In this document: positions 1-7,617 of the stretch, piece after piece | Numbering within the stretch: position 1 is the first letter of the stretch | How the letters are laid out: every line of letters starts with the position of its first letter | DNA from: Bacillota bacterium | GTDB lineage: Bacteria; Bacillota; Clostridia; Lachnospirales; Lachnospiraceae | NCBI GenBank assembly: GCA_902363515.1 | Contig: CABJAN010000003.1 | Location: 62,001 to 126,000, forward strand | Reading direction: 5' to 3' | Length of the DNA: 64,000 nucleotides | Position numbers and translations under genes: made by a program | The notes under the pieces: generated by a model | Told to the model about the DNA's origin: nothing | The model's input: only the letters and a program-made list of their open reading frames with translations | Database searches by the model: none

Positions 1-1
1 T

Positions 2-496
2 CATGCATGTGCAGATACAAAAAAACCGGTAAAACAGGGTCTGTTCGGTATTTTTGAAGTATTTACTGACACCATTGTTATCTGTACTCTCACTGCTCTG
101 GTTATTTTATGCAGTGATATACCTGTTGCCTATGGCCAGGCTGCCGGAGCTGAGCTTACGATTCTTGGTTTTACTTCTACCTATGGGAACTGGGTTTCTA
201 TCTTTACTGCTATTGCCATGTGCTGTTTTGCTTTTTCCACCATCATCGGATGGGGTTTATATGGCGCCAGATGTATTGAATTTTTGTTTTCTTCAAAAAT
301 CATCAAACCTTTTATGGTTGTTTATTCTCTGGTTGCCATCCTGGGCGCTACTATGGATCTGGGACTTTTATGGAGCATTGCGGAGACCTTTAACGGGCTT
401 ATGTCCATCCCGAATCTGATTGCAGTATTCCTGCTTTCCGGTACAGTTGTGAAATTAGTGAAAGAATATTTTAATGGGGAAGGGGCTTCTAAATAA
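2..496 (+). CDS. Sodium:alanine symporter family (AGCS) protein, 5'-truncated
   Basis: This is the C-terminal part (about 164 codons) of an AGCS-type sodium/amino-acid symporter, which imports alanine or glycine with sodium. The open frame runs in from the left edge at base 2. It starts with a HACADTKKPVKQG stretch followed by GIFEVFTDTIVICTLTALV, which is typical of the C-terminal half of this family. Three to four hydrophobic segments follow, including one ending in STIIGWGLYGARCIEF, and the protein ends in a short charged tail. The stop TAA is at 494-496. The start and the N-terminal transmembrane segments lie outside the window. The family call is confident; substrate preference (alanine versus glycine) cannot be read from this part. 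Confidence 0.9.
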   Translation, partial: HACADTKKPVKQGLFGIFEVFTDTIVICTLTALVILCSDIPVAYGQAAGAELTILGFTSTYGNWVSIFTAIAMCCFAFSTIIGWGLYGARCIEFLFSSKIIKPFMVVYSLVAILGATMDLGLLWSIAETFNGLMSIPNLIAVFLLSGTVVKLVKEYFNGEGASK

Positions 497-694
497 AGCA
501 AAATCTGGCTGAGGAATCTCACAGACCATATACAAAATACAGAAGATGCACAAGAATTGTTAAAAGAATATAGAAAACACAAAACAGATAAACTTTACCA
601 ATCTGTAATGGATACTATTATGAAAAGCAATTTCAATCTGTTTAAGGAGATGGAGACTATGTGTGAAGCATTGAGAGAATTAATGAAAAATTAA
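497..694 (+). pseudogene. Remnant of an Rpn/PD-(D/E)XK nuclease-like protein, C-terminal end only
   Basis: Directly behind the symporter stop, in the same frame, an open stretch of about 65 codons ends with TAA at 692-694. It encodes a charged helical peptide with KLYQSVMDTIMKSNF and FKEMETMCEALRELM. This resembles the C-terminal tail of Rpn-family (recombination-promoting nuclease) proteins common in Lachnospiraceae. There is no ATG with a ribosome site at its beginning; the first ATG is at 608 and lacks a good Shine-Dalgarno sequence. It therefore looks like the 3' stub of a deleted gene and not a functional small gene. The family assignment rests on pattern resemblance only. Confidence 0.4.
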
Positions 695-702
695 TAAACC
701 TG

Positions 703-732
703 AACAGATTTGATGATATCGTCAAATCTGTT
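703..732. terminator. Inverted repeat between convergent genes
   Basis: Perfect 11-base arms (AACAGATTTGA and TCAAATCTGTT) flank an 8-base loop. It lies between the rightward symporter/remnant and the leftward corA-like gene. The T-run behind the stem is short, so it could be a weak bidirectional terminator or only an mRNA 3'-end structure. Confidence 0.5.
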
Positions 733-792
733 TCTGACAAACTGTACCAGAAAAAACTTTTTGCGGAATTTCACCTCTAAAATTTCTTATCT

Positions 793-1716
793 TTAGTGGT
801 CATTCCCAAATCTGTTTTTTCGCTTCAAATACCCTTTTCTCCAGAAATATCTCAGCTCCAACCCCAATATCACCGCTGCCAGCAAAATCACTGTCACATA
901 TCCATATTTCCAGCTTAGCAGCGGCATATTGGTAAAATTCATACCATACCATCCTGTCAGAAGAGAAAGAGGGAGGAAAATTGTGGTGACTACTGTAAGC
1001 ACTGCCATGATTTCATTTTGCCGGATATCTATCTGCGCCTGGTATAATTCATGAAGCTGCAGGAGACTCTCACGGATATTTTCCGTATACCCATGCAGTC
1101 TGGAAACCCGACTGGTAAAAATATTCCAGTCTTCTGCCTGCTCCCTGGATATTAGCTCACATCCCCTTCTCTGCATGGTTTCCCCAACATCCGTAAGCTG
1201 TGCATAAAAGCCATGAAGCTTCATTATATTTTTTCGCAGCCGCATAAAGATTCCAGGCATCTCTCTTTTGGCGTCTTCCAAAAGCATATTTTCCAGTTCC
1301 ATGCTCTTTTCTTCAAATTTCTGCAAATAAGATACTTCCCTGTCAATCAACCGGCTAAACAGAGCCAGTAAAATTTCTGTCTCCTGATATTCGGTTCTTT
1401 CTCCGCTTCCCATAGAAAAATCCACTTCTCCTACTTTTTTCAGGAACTCTTCCAGGATGCTGCTATCTCCAATAAAACAAATTTTTCCTTTTTGGATATA
1501 ATAACCGAAAGTTTCCGGTGATTTCTCCAGATTCTTTTTATCTGGAATACATACCGTCCCCAGAAGGCATTGCGAATAAACCTCCACCTTACAGTAAGGT
1601 ATATATTCCAGACTATTTATAAACTGACGCTTATAGGGATATTCTCCCTTTAAAGCCGCAAACTCTTCCCTGCTTAAAATCTGCACCTGCACATTTTCTA
1701 ACCTTGCCTCTTCCAT
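793..1716 (-). CDS. CorA-family divalent cation transporter
   Basis: Predicted inner-membrane Mg2+/Co2+-type channel of the CorA/MIT family, about 307 residues. A long soluble, mostly helical N-terminal part is followed by two transmembrane helices. The signature Gly-Met-Asn sits at about residues 258-260 in GWYGMNFTNMP, between the helices, and the tail is basic as usual for CorA. The ATG at 1716 is preferred because GGAGG lies 5 bases upstream; an upstream TTG at 1755 in the same frame has no ribosome site. It stands alone and diverges from the ArsR gene. The ion (Mg, Co, Ni or Zn) cannot be told from sequence, and proximity to metal genes makes Zn or Co possible. Confidence 0.88.
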   Translation of the reverse strand: MEEARLENVQVQILSREEFAALKGEYPYKRQFINSLEYIPYCKVEVYSQCLLGTVCIPDKKNLEKSPETFGYYIQKGKICFIGDSSILEEFLKKVGEVDFSMGSGERTEYQETEILLALFSRLIDREVSYLQKFEEKSMELENMLLEDAKREMPGIFMRLRKNIMKLHGFYAQLTDVGETMQRRGCELISREQAEDWNIFTSRVSRLHGYTENIRESLLQLHELYQAQIDIRQNEIMAVLTVVTTIFLPLSLLTGWYGMNFTNMPLLSWKYGYVTVILLAAVILGLELRYFWRKGYLKRKNRFGNDH

Positions 1717-1829
1717 ACCAGCCTCCAACTGTTTCCTTTTTCTTAGTTTGTCCAAAATACAGAAATTCTTGCAGAAATATTTTCAAACCCCTGCTCTTAT
1801 GATACACTAATCGGAAAGGAGGAATTCGT

Positions 1830-2204
1830 ATGGAACATTTTACTCTGCCCCATCAACATGGCCAGTCCAAGGATCAGCTTATGGAAAATATGCCATCCAC
1901 AGAAAACTTTCAAATTATTGCGGATGTTTTTAAACAGCTTAGCGACACTACGCGAATCCGTATTTTCTGGATTCTCTGTCACTGTGAAGAGTGCGTGATT
2001 AATATTGCCGCCATGATGGAAATGAGCAGCCCGGCTGTTGCTCACCATCTGCGTCTGCTCCGTGCCAGTGGGTTAATCGAATCCCATCGTGATGGCAAGG
2101 AAACCTATTACCGCGCCAGTAAAAACAGAAAAGCCCAAACCCTTCATCGCATGATTGAGGAAATGATGGAAATTTCCTGTTTTCAGAAAAACATACCAAT
2201 CTGA
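1830..2204 (+). CDS. ArsR/SmtB-family metal-responsive repressor
   Basis: A 124-residue winged-helix repressor. The DNA-recognition part contains SSPAVAHHLRLLRASGLI followed by a wing with GKETYYRAS, the typical ArsR pattern. In the metal-binding helix it has LCHCEECV, which resembles the ELCVC thiolate site of CadC-type sensors, and a His-containing N-terminus (PHQHG). A soft-metal (Cd, Pb, Zn) response is therefore likely. AAAGGAGG lies just upstream of the ATG. Its 3' end overlaps the 3' end of the convergent feoAB gene by 22 bases. The likely target is the palindromic promoter of the metal-efflux genes at 6909-6948, but that link is inference. Confidence 0.88.
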   Translation: MEHFTLPHQHGQSKDQLMENMPSTENFQIIADVFKQLSDTTRIRIFWILCHCEECVINIAAMMEMSSPAVAHHLRLLRASGLIESHRDGKETYYRASKNRKAQTLHRMIEEMMEISCFQKNIPI

Positions 2205-4513
2205 TATACAGCAAAAGCGGCAAGCCAGGCAAGCACACACTGACCAACTACCATTGCTATAGCCCATTTGCCTCCCAGTTCTCTCTTTACTGAGGCAATG
2301 GCTGCCACGCATGGTGTATACAGGAGACAAAATACCAGGAGCGCTCCTGCTCCTACGGTACTGAGGCTACCCTGTAATGCTGCTGTGCTGCCAAACAATA
2401 CAGTGAGAGAAGATACCACACTTTCTTTTGCCATAAAACCAGAAATCAATGCTGTGACAATTCTCCAGTCTCCAAATCCTACCGGAACGAAAACAGGAGC
2501 TAACGCACCTGCTGCCAGAGCCAGAATACTGTCCTGGGAATCTGCCACCATATTTAATCCGGTATCAAAGTTCTGCAGGAACCAAATCAGAATCGTTGCC
2601 AGGAATATAACTGTAAAAGCTCTCTGAAGGAAATCTTTTGCCTTATCCCACAGAAGATGCAATACATTTTTCCCTCCTGGCATACGGTAGTTTGGAAGTT
2701 CCATCACAAAAGGCACTGCCTCTCCCTTAAAAGCGGTTTTCTTGAAAATCAATGCCATCATAATTCCCATAACAATGCCAAACACATACAGCCCTATCAT
2801 CACCAGCGCCCCGTGTTTTGGGAAAAAGGCTGCGGTAAAGAAAGCGTAAATAGGAAGTTTTGCTGTACAACTCATAAAAGGTGTCAAAAGAATGGTCATC
2901 TTCCTGTCTCTTTCAGAGGGCAAGGTCCGACTTGCCATAACTCCTGGTACTGTACAGCCGAATCCAATGAGCATAGGTACAATACTTCGTCCTGACAGCC
3001 CCAGTTTTCTGAGAAGTTTATCCATAATAAAGGCAACCCGCGCCATATAGCCGCTATCTTCCAACATGGATAAGAAGAAAAATAAGGTTACAATTATAGG
3101 AAGGAAACTGAGTACTCCTCCAACGCCATTAAAAATACCGTCAATCACCAGAGAATGCACCACGCTATTTACCTGAGCCGCTTCCATAGCATGATCTACA
3201 ACATCTGTTAAAGCCGAAATTCCCGATTCCAAAAGCCCCTGAAGAAAAGCGCCAATTACATTAAAGGTCAGCCAGAATACAATCCCCATGATTCCGATAA
3301 AAGCCGGAATTCCTGTATATTTTCCTGTAAGGAAATGGTCTATTTTTCTGCTGCGTACCCGTTCTTTGCTTTCTTTTGGCTTAATAACCGTACCTTTACA
3401 TACTTCTTCTATGTAATCAAAGCGCATCTGCGCCACTGCTGCCGCACGGTCCATGCCAGTCTCTTCCTGGGTCTGAATTGCAATATCTTCCAGAATACCT
3501 TGTTCTTTTTCTGTCAGCTCTAGTTGTTCCAGAATCTTGGTATCTCCTTCCATAACCTTGCTGGCAGCGAAGCGAATGGGAATTTCTGTCCTTTCTGCAT
3601 GATCCTCAATGAGATGCATGACTGCATGAATTCCCCTGTGAATCCCTTCTTTGCGGTTACAAAAGTCTGTTTCTTCCGGACGTTCCTGATATTTTGCCAC
3701 ATGAATGGCATGGCGTATTAATTCCTCAATACCCTCACCTTTTGCGGCAGAAATAGGGATAACCGGTACACCAAGAGCTTCCTCCATTTCATTTACCAGC
3801 ACAGAACCGCCATTTTCCCAAAGCTCATCCATCATATTCAGAGCCACGACCATTGGGAATCCCAGTTCCAGAAGCTGCATAGTCAAATAGAGATTTCGTT
3901 CAATATTCGTGGCATCTACAATGTTAATAATGCCCTTTGGCTTTTCCCGAATTACAAATTCCCTGGTGACAATTTCTTCACTGGTATAGGGAGACATAGA
4001 ATAAATACCAGGCAAATCTGTAATTAATGTATTTTCATAACCTTTTATCACACCGTCTTTTCTGTCTACGGTAACGCCGGGAAAATTGCCTACATGCTGT
4101 TTGGAGCCTGTCAACTGATTAAATAATGTTGTTTTTCCGCAATTCTGATTTCCCACCAGGGCAAAGGTAAGAGTTTCACTGTCTGGAAGTGGATTTTCGC
4201 TTTTTCGATTGTGGAACTTTCCGCCTTCTCCGTATCCCGGATGATGTTTTTCTTTTTTTGCAGCCTTATTTTCTACTGTTTTCGGCTCATGAGCCTCTCC
4301 CACCTGGATGTTTTCTGCATCTGCCAGCCGGATGCTCAGCTCATATCCATGAATCCGAAGTTCAATGGGATCTCCCATGGGCGCATATTTTACAACTGTA
4401 ACCTCTGTGCCCTGTATGAGCCCCATATCCAGAAAATGCTGTCTGAGAGCGCCGGAACCACCTACAGACTGTATGGTGGCTGTACTCCCAATAGGTAATT
4501 TACTAAGATTCAT
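2183..4513 (-). CDS. feoB: Ferrous iron transporter, FeoA-FeoB fusion
   Basis: A 776-residue fusion. Residues 1-75 are a FeoA (SH3-like) domain, with DMGLIQGTEVTVVKYAPMGDP. A His/Lys-rich linker follows, then a FeoB GTP-binding domain from about residue 110. It shows G1 GNQNCGKTT, G3 DLPG, G4 NMMD and an ISA G5. The C-terminal membrane region has the two Gate domains, recognisable by SGRSIVPMLIGFGCTVPG and FMAKESVVSSL. It imports Fe2+ under anaerobic conditions. AGGAG precedes the ATG, and a DtxR/IdeR-like box lies at 4538-4556. FeoA and FeoB are separate genes in many bacteria, but the fusion is common in clostridia. No separate feoC is visible. Lower-end neighbour: the convergent ArsR gene. 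Confidence 0.95.
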   Translation of the reverse strand: MNLSKLPIGSTATIQSVGGSGALRQHFLDMGLIQGTEVTVVKYAPMGDPIELRIHGYELSIRLADAENIQVGEAHEPKTVENKAAKKEKHHPGYGEGGKFHNRKSENPLPDSETLTFALVGNQNCGKTTLFNQLTGSKQHVGNFPGVTVDRKDGVIKGYENTLITDLPGIYSMSPYTSEEIVTREFVIREKPKGIINIVDATNIERNLYLTMQLLELGFPMVVALNMMDELWENGGSVLVNEMEEALGVPVIPISAAKGEGIEELIRHAIHVAKYQERPEETDFCNRKEGIHRGIHAVMHLIEDHAERTEIPIRFAASKVMEGDTKILEQLELTEKEQGILEDIAIQTQEETGMDRAAAVAQMRFDYIEEVCKGTVIKPKESKERVRSRKIDHFLTGKYTGIPAFIGIMGIVFWLTFNVIGAFLQGLLESGISALTDVVDHAMEAAQVNSVVHSLVIDGIFNGVGGVLSFLPIIVTLFFFLSMLEDSGYMARVAFIMDKLLRKLGLSGRSIVPMLIGFGCTVPGVMASRTLPSERDRKMTILLTPFMSCTAKLPIYAFFTAAFFPKHGALVMIGLYVFGIVMGIMMALIFKKTAFKGEAVPFVMELPNYRMPGGKNVLHLLWDKAKDFLQRAFTVIFLATILIWFLQNFDTGLNMVADSQDSILALAAGALAPVFVPVGFGDWRIVTALISGFMAKESVVSSLTVLFGSTAALQGSLSTVGAGALLVFCLLYTPCVAAIASVKRELGGKWAIAMVVGQCVLAWLAAFAVYQIGMFF

Positions 4514-4537
4514 ACTGTCTTTCTCCTGTCTTTTGTA

Positions 4538-4556
4538 TTAGTTTTGTCTAACCCAA
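4538..4556 (-). promoter_or_regulatory. feoB: DtxR/IdeR-like operator in front of feoAB
   Basis: On the minus strand the 19-mer TTGGGTTAGACAAAACTAA agrees at 15 of 19 positions with the palindromic IdeR/DtxR consensus TTAGGTTAGSCTAACCTAA. It lies 25-43 bases before the feoAB start codon, where an iron-dependent repressor would block expression. The comparison was done by eye. A Fur box was not found here. Confidence 0.45.
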
Positions 4557-4636
4557 GAACAAAGGAGTTGCCGCATAACATGGTGATTTTTCTCACCACA
4601 TTTTGCGACAGTTCCTGTACTTTTCCTTTTTTCTGC

Positions 4637-4642
4637 TCTATT
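4637..4642 (-). promoter_or_regulatory. feoB: Candidate -10 element for feoAB
   Basis: Minus-strand TATAAT (within TGCTATAATAGAG) lies about 124 bases before the feoAB start. No good -35 is seen at 16-18 bases spacing. A hairpin with 6-base arms (TGGTGA/TCACCA) lies in the presumed leader, near 4578-4599. Confidence 0.4.
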
Positions 4643-4676
4643 ATAGCACTTTTTTGTAGATTTCTGTAGTATTTTT

Positions 4677-6563
4677 TTATAAATTGTGAACCCGAAGCGC
4701 CCGGATTGCATTTAACACTGCCAGAATCATAACTCCCACATCTGCAAAAATAGCAAACCACATATTGGCAATTCCCACAGCCCCAAGAGCCAGACAGCCA
4801 AACTTAATCACCAGAGCAAAGGCAATATTCTGGTATACAATGTTAAGGCATTTTCTGGAAATCTTAATGGCTTTGGAAATTTTCAGGGGATCATCATCCA
4901 TAAGCACTACATCCGCTGCCTCAATGGCAGCATCTGATCCAAGGGCTCCCATGGCAATTCCAATATCTGCTCTGGTAAGTACCGGGGCATCATTGATTCC
5001 ATCACCCACAAAGGCCAGTTTTTCCTTTTCTGTCTTCTGTTTCAACAAGGCTTCCACTTTTTCCACTTTATCTCCCGGAAGCAATTCGCTGTACACTTCG
5101 TCAATGCCAAGAGCTTTGGCTGCCTGTTCTGCCACTGCTCTGGCATCCCCTGTAAGCATAACCGTTTTCTTCACTCCTGCTTTTTTCAGCCTGGAAACCA
5201 CTTCCTCTGCATGTGGCTTTAACACATCAGAAATCACTATATGGCCTTCATATTTTCCGTCTATTGCAATGTGAATAATGGTTCCCACCTTGTGGCAGTC
5301 TTTATATTCCACACCCAGTTTCTTCATTAATTTGCTGTTTCCTACTGCCACTTCATGTCCGTCTACCTTTGCTACCACTCCATGGCCGCTGATTTCCTGA
5401 ATATCATGGACTCTGTTTCTCTCAATTTCCTGTCCGTAAGCCTTCTGGAGACTTTTGCTGATAGGATGAGAGGAAGCACATTCTGCCAGAGCCGCATATT
5501 CCAGCAGTTTTTTCTCATCCATTTCATTGTGATGAATAGCTGTTACTTCAAAAACGCCCTTTGTCAGAGTTCCTGTCTTATCAAAAACCACGTATTTTGT
5601 CTTAGACAGGGTTTCCATATAATTAGAACCTTTAATCAGAACCCCTTCCTTACTTGCGCCGCCGATTCCCGCAAAAAAGCTGAGGGGAATACTAATAACC
5701 AAAGCGCAGGGACAACTGATTACCAGGAAGGTAAGCGCTCTGTAAATCCAGGTTCCCCACTGGGCTGTACCGCCCAAAAACAGCATCTGCACCAGAGGAG
5801 GCAACAATGCAAGGGCAAGAGCGCCATAGCACACTGCCGGTGTATAAATTCTGGCAAACTTTGAAATAAAATCCTCTGATTTGGACTTTCTGGAGCTGGA
5901 ATTTTCCACAAGCTCCAGAATCTTAGATACCGTAGACTCACCAAATTCCTTTGTGGTGCGTATTTTCAGCACGCCTGTCATGTTAATACATCCACTGATA
6001 ATTTCGTCCCCCTGTTTTACATCTCTTGGAAGACTTTCTCCTGTAAGCGCGCTGGTATTTAAGGTGGAATTTCCTTCCAAAACAATGCCATCCAGAGGAA
6101 CCTTTTCTCCCGGCTGCACCACAATCACACTGTCAATTTCTACTTCGTCCGGATCAACCTGTTCCAGTTTTCCATCCCTTTCAATATTGGCGTAATCCGG
6201 GCGGATATCCATAAGGGCGCTGATATTTCTGCGGCTTTTTCCCACTGCATAGCTCTGAAACAATTCGCCTATCTGGTAAAAAAGCATAACTGCAATGGCT
6301 TCATTATAATCTCCGCTTCTGCTGTAAATCGCCAGTGCAAAAGCGCCTACAGTAGCAATGGCCATAAGGAAGTTTTCGTCAAACATCCGTCTGTTTAAAA
6401 TTCCCTTCCATGCCTTTCTCAGAATATCATAACCGATAACCAGATATGCCGCCAGGTAAAGGATCAGCCTTGGCAAACCTTCTAATGAAATGAAATTAAA
6501 TACAATTACCATAACCGCTGCAAGGATAATCCGAATGAGCATTTTTTTCTGCTTTTTATTCAT
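4677..6563 (-). CDS. Heavy-metal-translocating P1B-type ATPase (Zn/Cd/Pb type)
   Basis: A 628-residue efflux pump. Visible motifs are the membrane CPC site in SCPCALV, the phosphorylation loop DKTGTLTKG, the TGES actuator loop, GDGINDAP, and a C-terminal helix with FADVGVMILAVLNA. The Asp-x-Gly in the last helix, with Lys in the preceding helix (VIKFG), is the pattern of the ZntA/CadA (P1B-2) group. This points to Zn2+, Cd2+ or Pb2+ and not copper. The usual N-terminal metal-binding domain is absent; a separate 72-residue protein with that domain is encoded just upstream (6638-6856) in the same direction. The pair is probably one transcript from the promoter at 6920-6948. feoAB follows downstream with its own control region. 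Confidence 0.94.
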   Translation of the reverse strand: MNKKQKKMLIRIILAAVMVIVFNFISLEGLPRLILYLAAYLVIGYDILRKAWKGILNRRMFDENFLMAIATVGAFALAIYSRSGDYNEAIAVMLFYQIGELFQSYAVGKSRRNISALMDIRPDYANIERDGKLEQVDPDEVEIDSVIVVQPGEKVPLDGIVLEGNSTLNTSALTGESLPRDVKQGDEIISGCINMTGVLKIRTTKEFGESTVSKILELVENSSSRKSKSEDFISKFARIYTPAVCYGALALALLPPLVQMLFLGGTAQWGTWIYRALTFLVISCPCALVISIPLSFFAGIGGASKEGVLIKGSNYMETLSKTKYVVFDKTGTLTKGVFEVTAIHHNEMDEKKLLEYAALAECASSHPISKSLQKAYGQEIERNRVHDIQEISGHGVVAKVDGHEVAVGNSKLMKKLGVEYKDCHKVGTIIHIAIDGKYEGHIVISDVLKPHAEEVVSRLKKAGVKKTVMLTGDARAVAEQAAKALGIDEVYSELLPGDKVEKVEALLKQKTEKEKLAFVGDGINDAPVLTRADIGIAMGALGSDAAIEAADVVLMDDDPLKISKAIKISRKCLNIVYQNIAFALVIKFGCLALGAVGIANMWFAIFADVGVMILAVLNAIRALRVHNL

Positions 6564-6637
6564 AATTCCTGTCTCCTCCCATACATTTGGAAGGCTGCCA
6601 CATGAAGAAGTTTCTCCTGGGGCAGCCCATTTTCTTT

Positions 6638-6856
6638 TTATAACTCAATTTCGCAGTCTGGCTCTACCTTTTTGCAGGCTTTCAGCACGTTCTTCATCAC
6701 CGCTTTTGGGTCTTTTCCTTCTTCAAATTCTACAATCATTTTCTGTGTCATAAAATTTACAACAGCATTTGCAACGCCGTCTGTTTTTTTTGCTTCACTC
6801 TCCATTAAATTTGCACAGTTCGCACAGTCCACTTCAATTTTATAGGTCTTCTTCAT
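6638..6856 (-). CDS. Free-standing heavy-metal-associated (HMA) domain protein
   Basis: A 72-residue protein consisting of one ferredoxin-like HMA domain. It has IEVDCANCANLM with the Cys-x-x-Cys metal site at about residues 10-13. The start at 6856 is chosen because AAAGGGG lies about 9 bases before it; an ATG nine codons upstream has no ribosome site. It precedes the P1B ATPase gene, which lacks such a domain. It likely acts as the ATPase's detached metal-binding domain or as a small cytosolic metal chaperone. Confidence 0.88.
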   Translation of the reverse strand: MKKTYKIEVDCANCANLMESEAKKTDGVANAVVNFMTQKMIVEFEEGKDPKAVMKNVLKACKKVEPDCEIEL

Positions 6857-6908
6857 AAATTTAGTACCCCTTTCATCTTTCATTCAACGATTAAGTATTT
6901 GTTTAATT

Positions 6909-6927
6909 GTTATACTTTTAATATAAC
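6909..6927. promoter_or_regulatory. Palindromic operator overlapping the -10 of the metal-efflux promoter
   Basis: GTTATA and TATAAC arms are separated by 7 bases and cover the -10 hexamer. A second palindrome (ATTAA, 8 bases, TTAAT) lies at 6890-6907 in the early leader. This geometry fits repression by a dimeric winged-helix protein such as the ArsR homologue at 1830, but the pairing is inferred. Confidence 0.5.
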
Positions 6928-6948
6928 GGAAAAAAAGAAAATTGTCAA
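6920..6948 (-). promoter_or_regulatory. Sigma-A promoter of the HMA protein/P1B ATPase operon
   Basis: Minus-strand TTGACA (6943-6948), a 17-base spacer and TATATT (6920-6925). The -35 is perfect and the -10 matches five of six positions. It is about 64 bases from the HMA protein start. Confidence 0.75.
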
Positions 6949-7016
6949 TGCCTTTTTTTATAAATTTTCCTATGGTACAATGACTCTATCATACGAAAGG
7001 AACAGGTATATGAAAT

Positions 7017-7598
7017 ATGAAAAAATGTATGGTTTTTCTTCTTAGTGCTGTTATGGCATTTTCCCTTATGGGATGTGGCAACAATAAGGAACCAGATAAG
7101 GAACAGGAAACTGCCTCCAGTTATGAAAGCGCTCTGGATGTGTTAAATACTGTTGTGGATGCGTATGCAGAAGATGACAAGTTCCCTATGGGCGGCGGTG
7201 ATTCTGAGCATTTGTCCATGGAAGGCCCGGCTACCTTTGATGTTTCAAAAACAGAGGAATTAGATACTTCTCTTGGGCTTCCAAAGGAAGAGGCTGCAAA
7301 TATTGATGACGCGGCTTCTCTGGTGCATATGATGAATGCCAATACCTTCACCGGAGCTGCTTATCATGTAACAGAGGGTACAAATATGGAAGATTTTGCC
7401 GAAGCAGTGAAAGAGCATGTTTTATCCAGGCAATGGATTTGCGGAATGCCAGACACTCTGGTAGTTCTCAAGGCAGACAGCAAATATGTCCTTACTGCTT
7501 TTGGGGCAGATGATTTAATAGAAACGTTTAAGAAAAATGCTGCCTCTTCCCTGGAAGATTCCAAGGTGCTTCTGGAAACTTCTGTTGTAGAGCCTTAG
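7017..7598 (+). CDS. Lipoprotein with DUF4358-like region, first gene of MBOAT locus 1
   Basis: A 193-residue secreted lipoprotein. A short hydrophobic signal ends in the lipobox LMGC, with Cys at residue 20, followed by a charged linker rich in Glu and Lys. The C-terminal half (about residues 90-180) has the layout of DUF4358 proteins: ATFTGAAYHV-type strand, AVKEHVLSRQ helix, then TLVVLKADSKYVLTAFG. A clearer DUF4358 protein sits in the equivalent operon at 55893. A candidate extended -10 (TGGTACAAT) lies at 7073-7081 in coordinates minus 100, that is 6973-6981. The MBOAT gene starts 19 bases downstream. Molecular function is unknown; location implies a role in surface polymer acylation. 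Confidence 0.7.
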   Translation: MKKCMVFLLSAVMAFSLMGCGNNKEPDKEQETASSYESALDVLNTVVDAYAEDDKFPMGGGDSEHLSMEGPATFDVSKTEELDTSLGLPKEEAANIDDAASLVHMMNANTFTGAAYHVTEGTNMEDFAEAVKEHVLSRQWICGMPDTLVVLKADSKYVLTAFGADDLIETFKKNAASSLEDSKVLLETSVVEP

Positions 7599-7617
7599 TC
7601 CTGGCAGGAGGTAACGG

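Noticed and set aside
4765-5274. Long open frame on the plus strand within the P-type ATPase gene
   Set aside because: It is antisense to a strongly conserved gene, Ser/Ala/Thr-rich as expected from the complement, and has no ribosome site.
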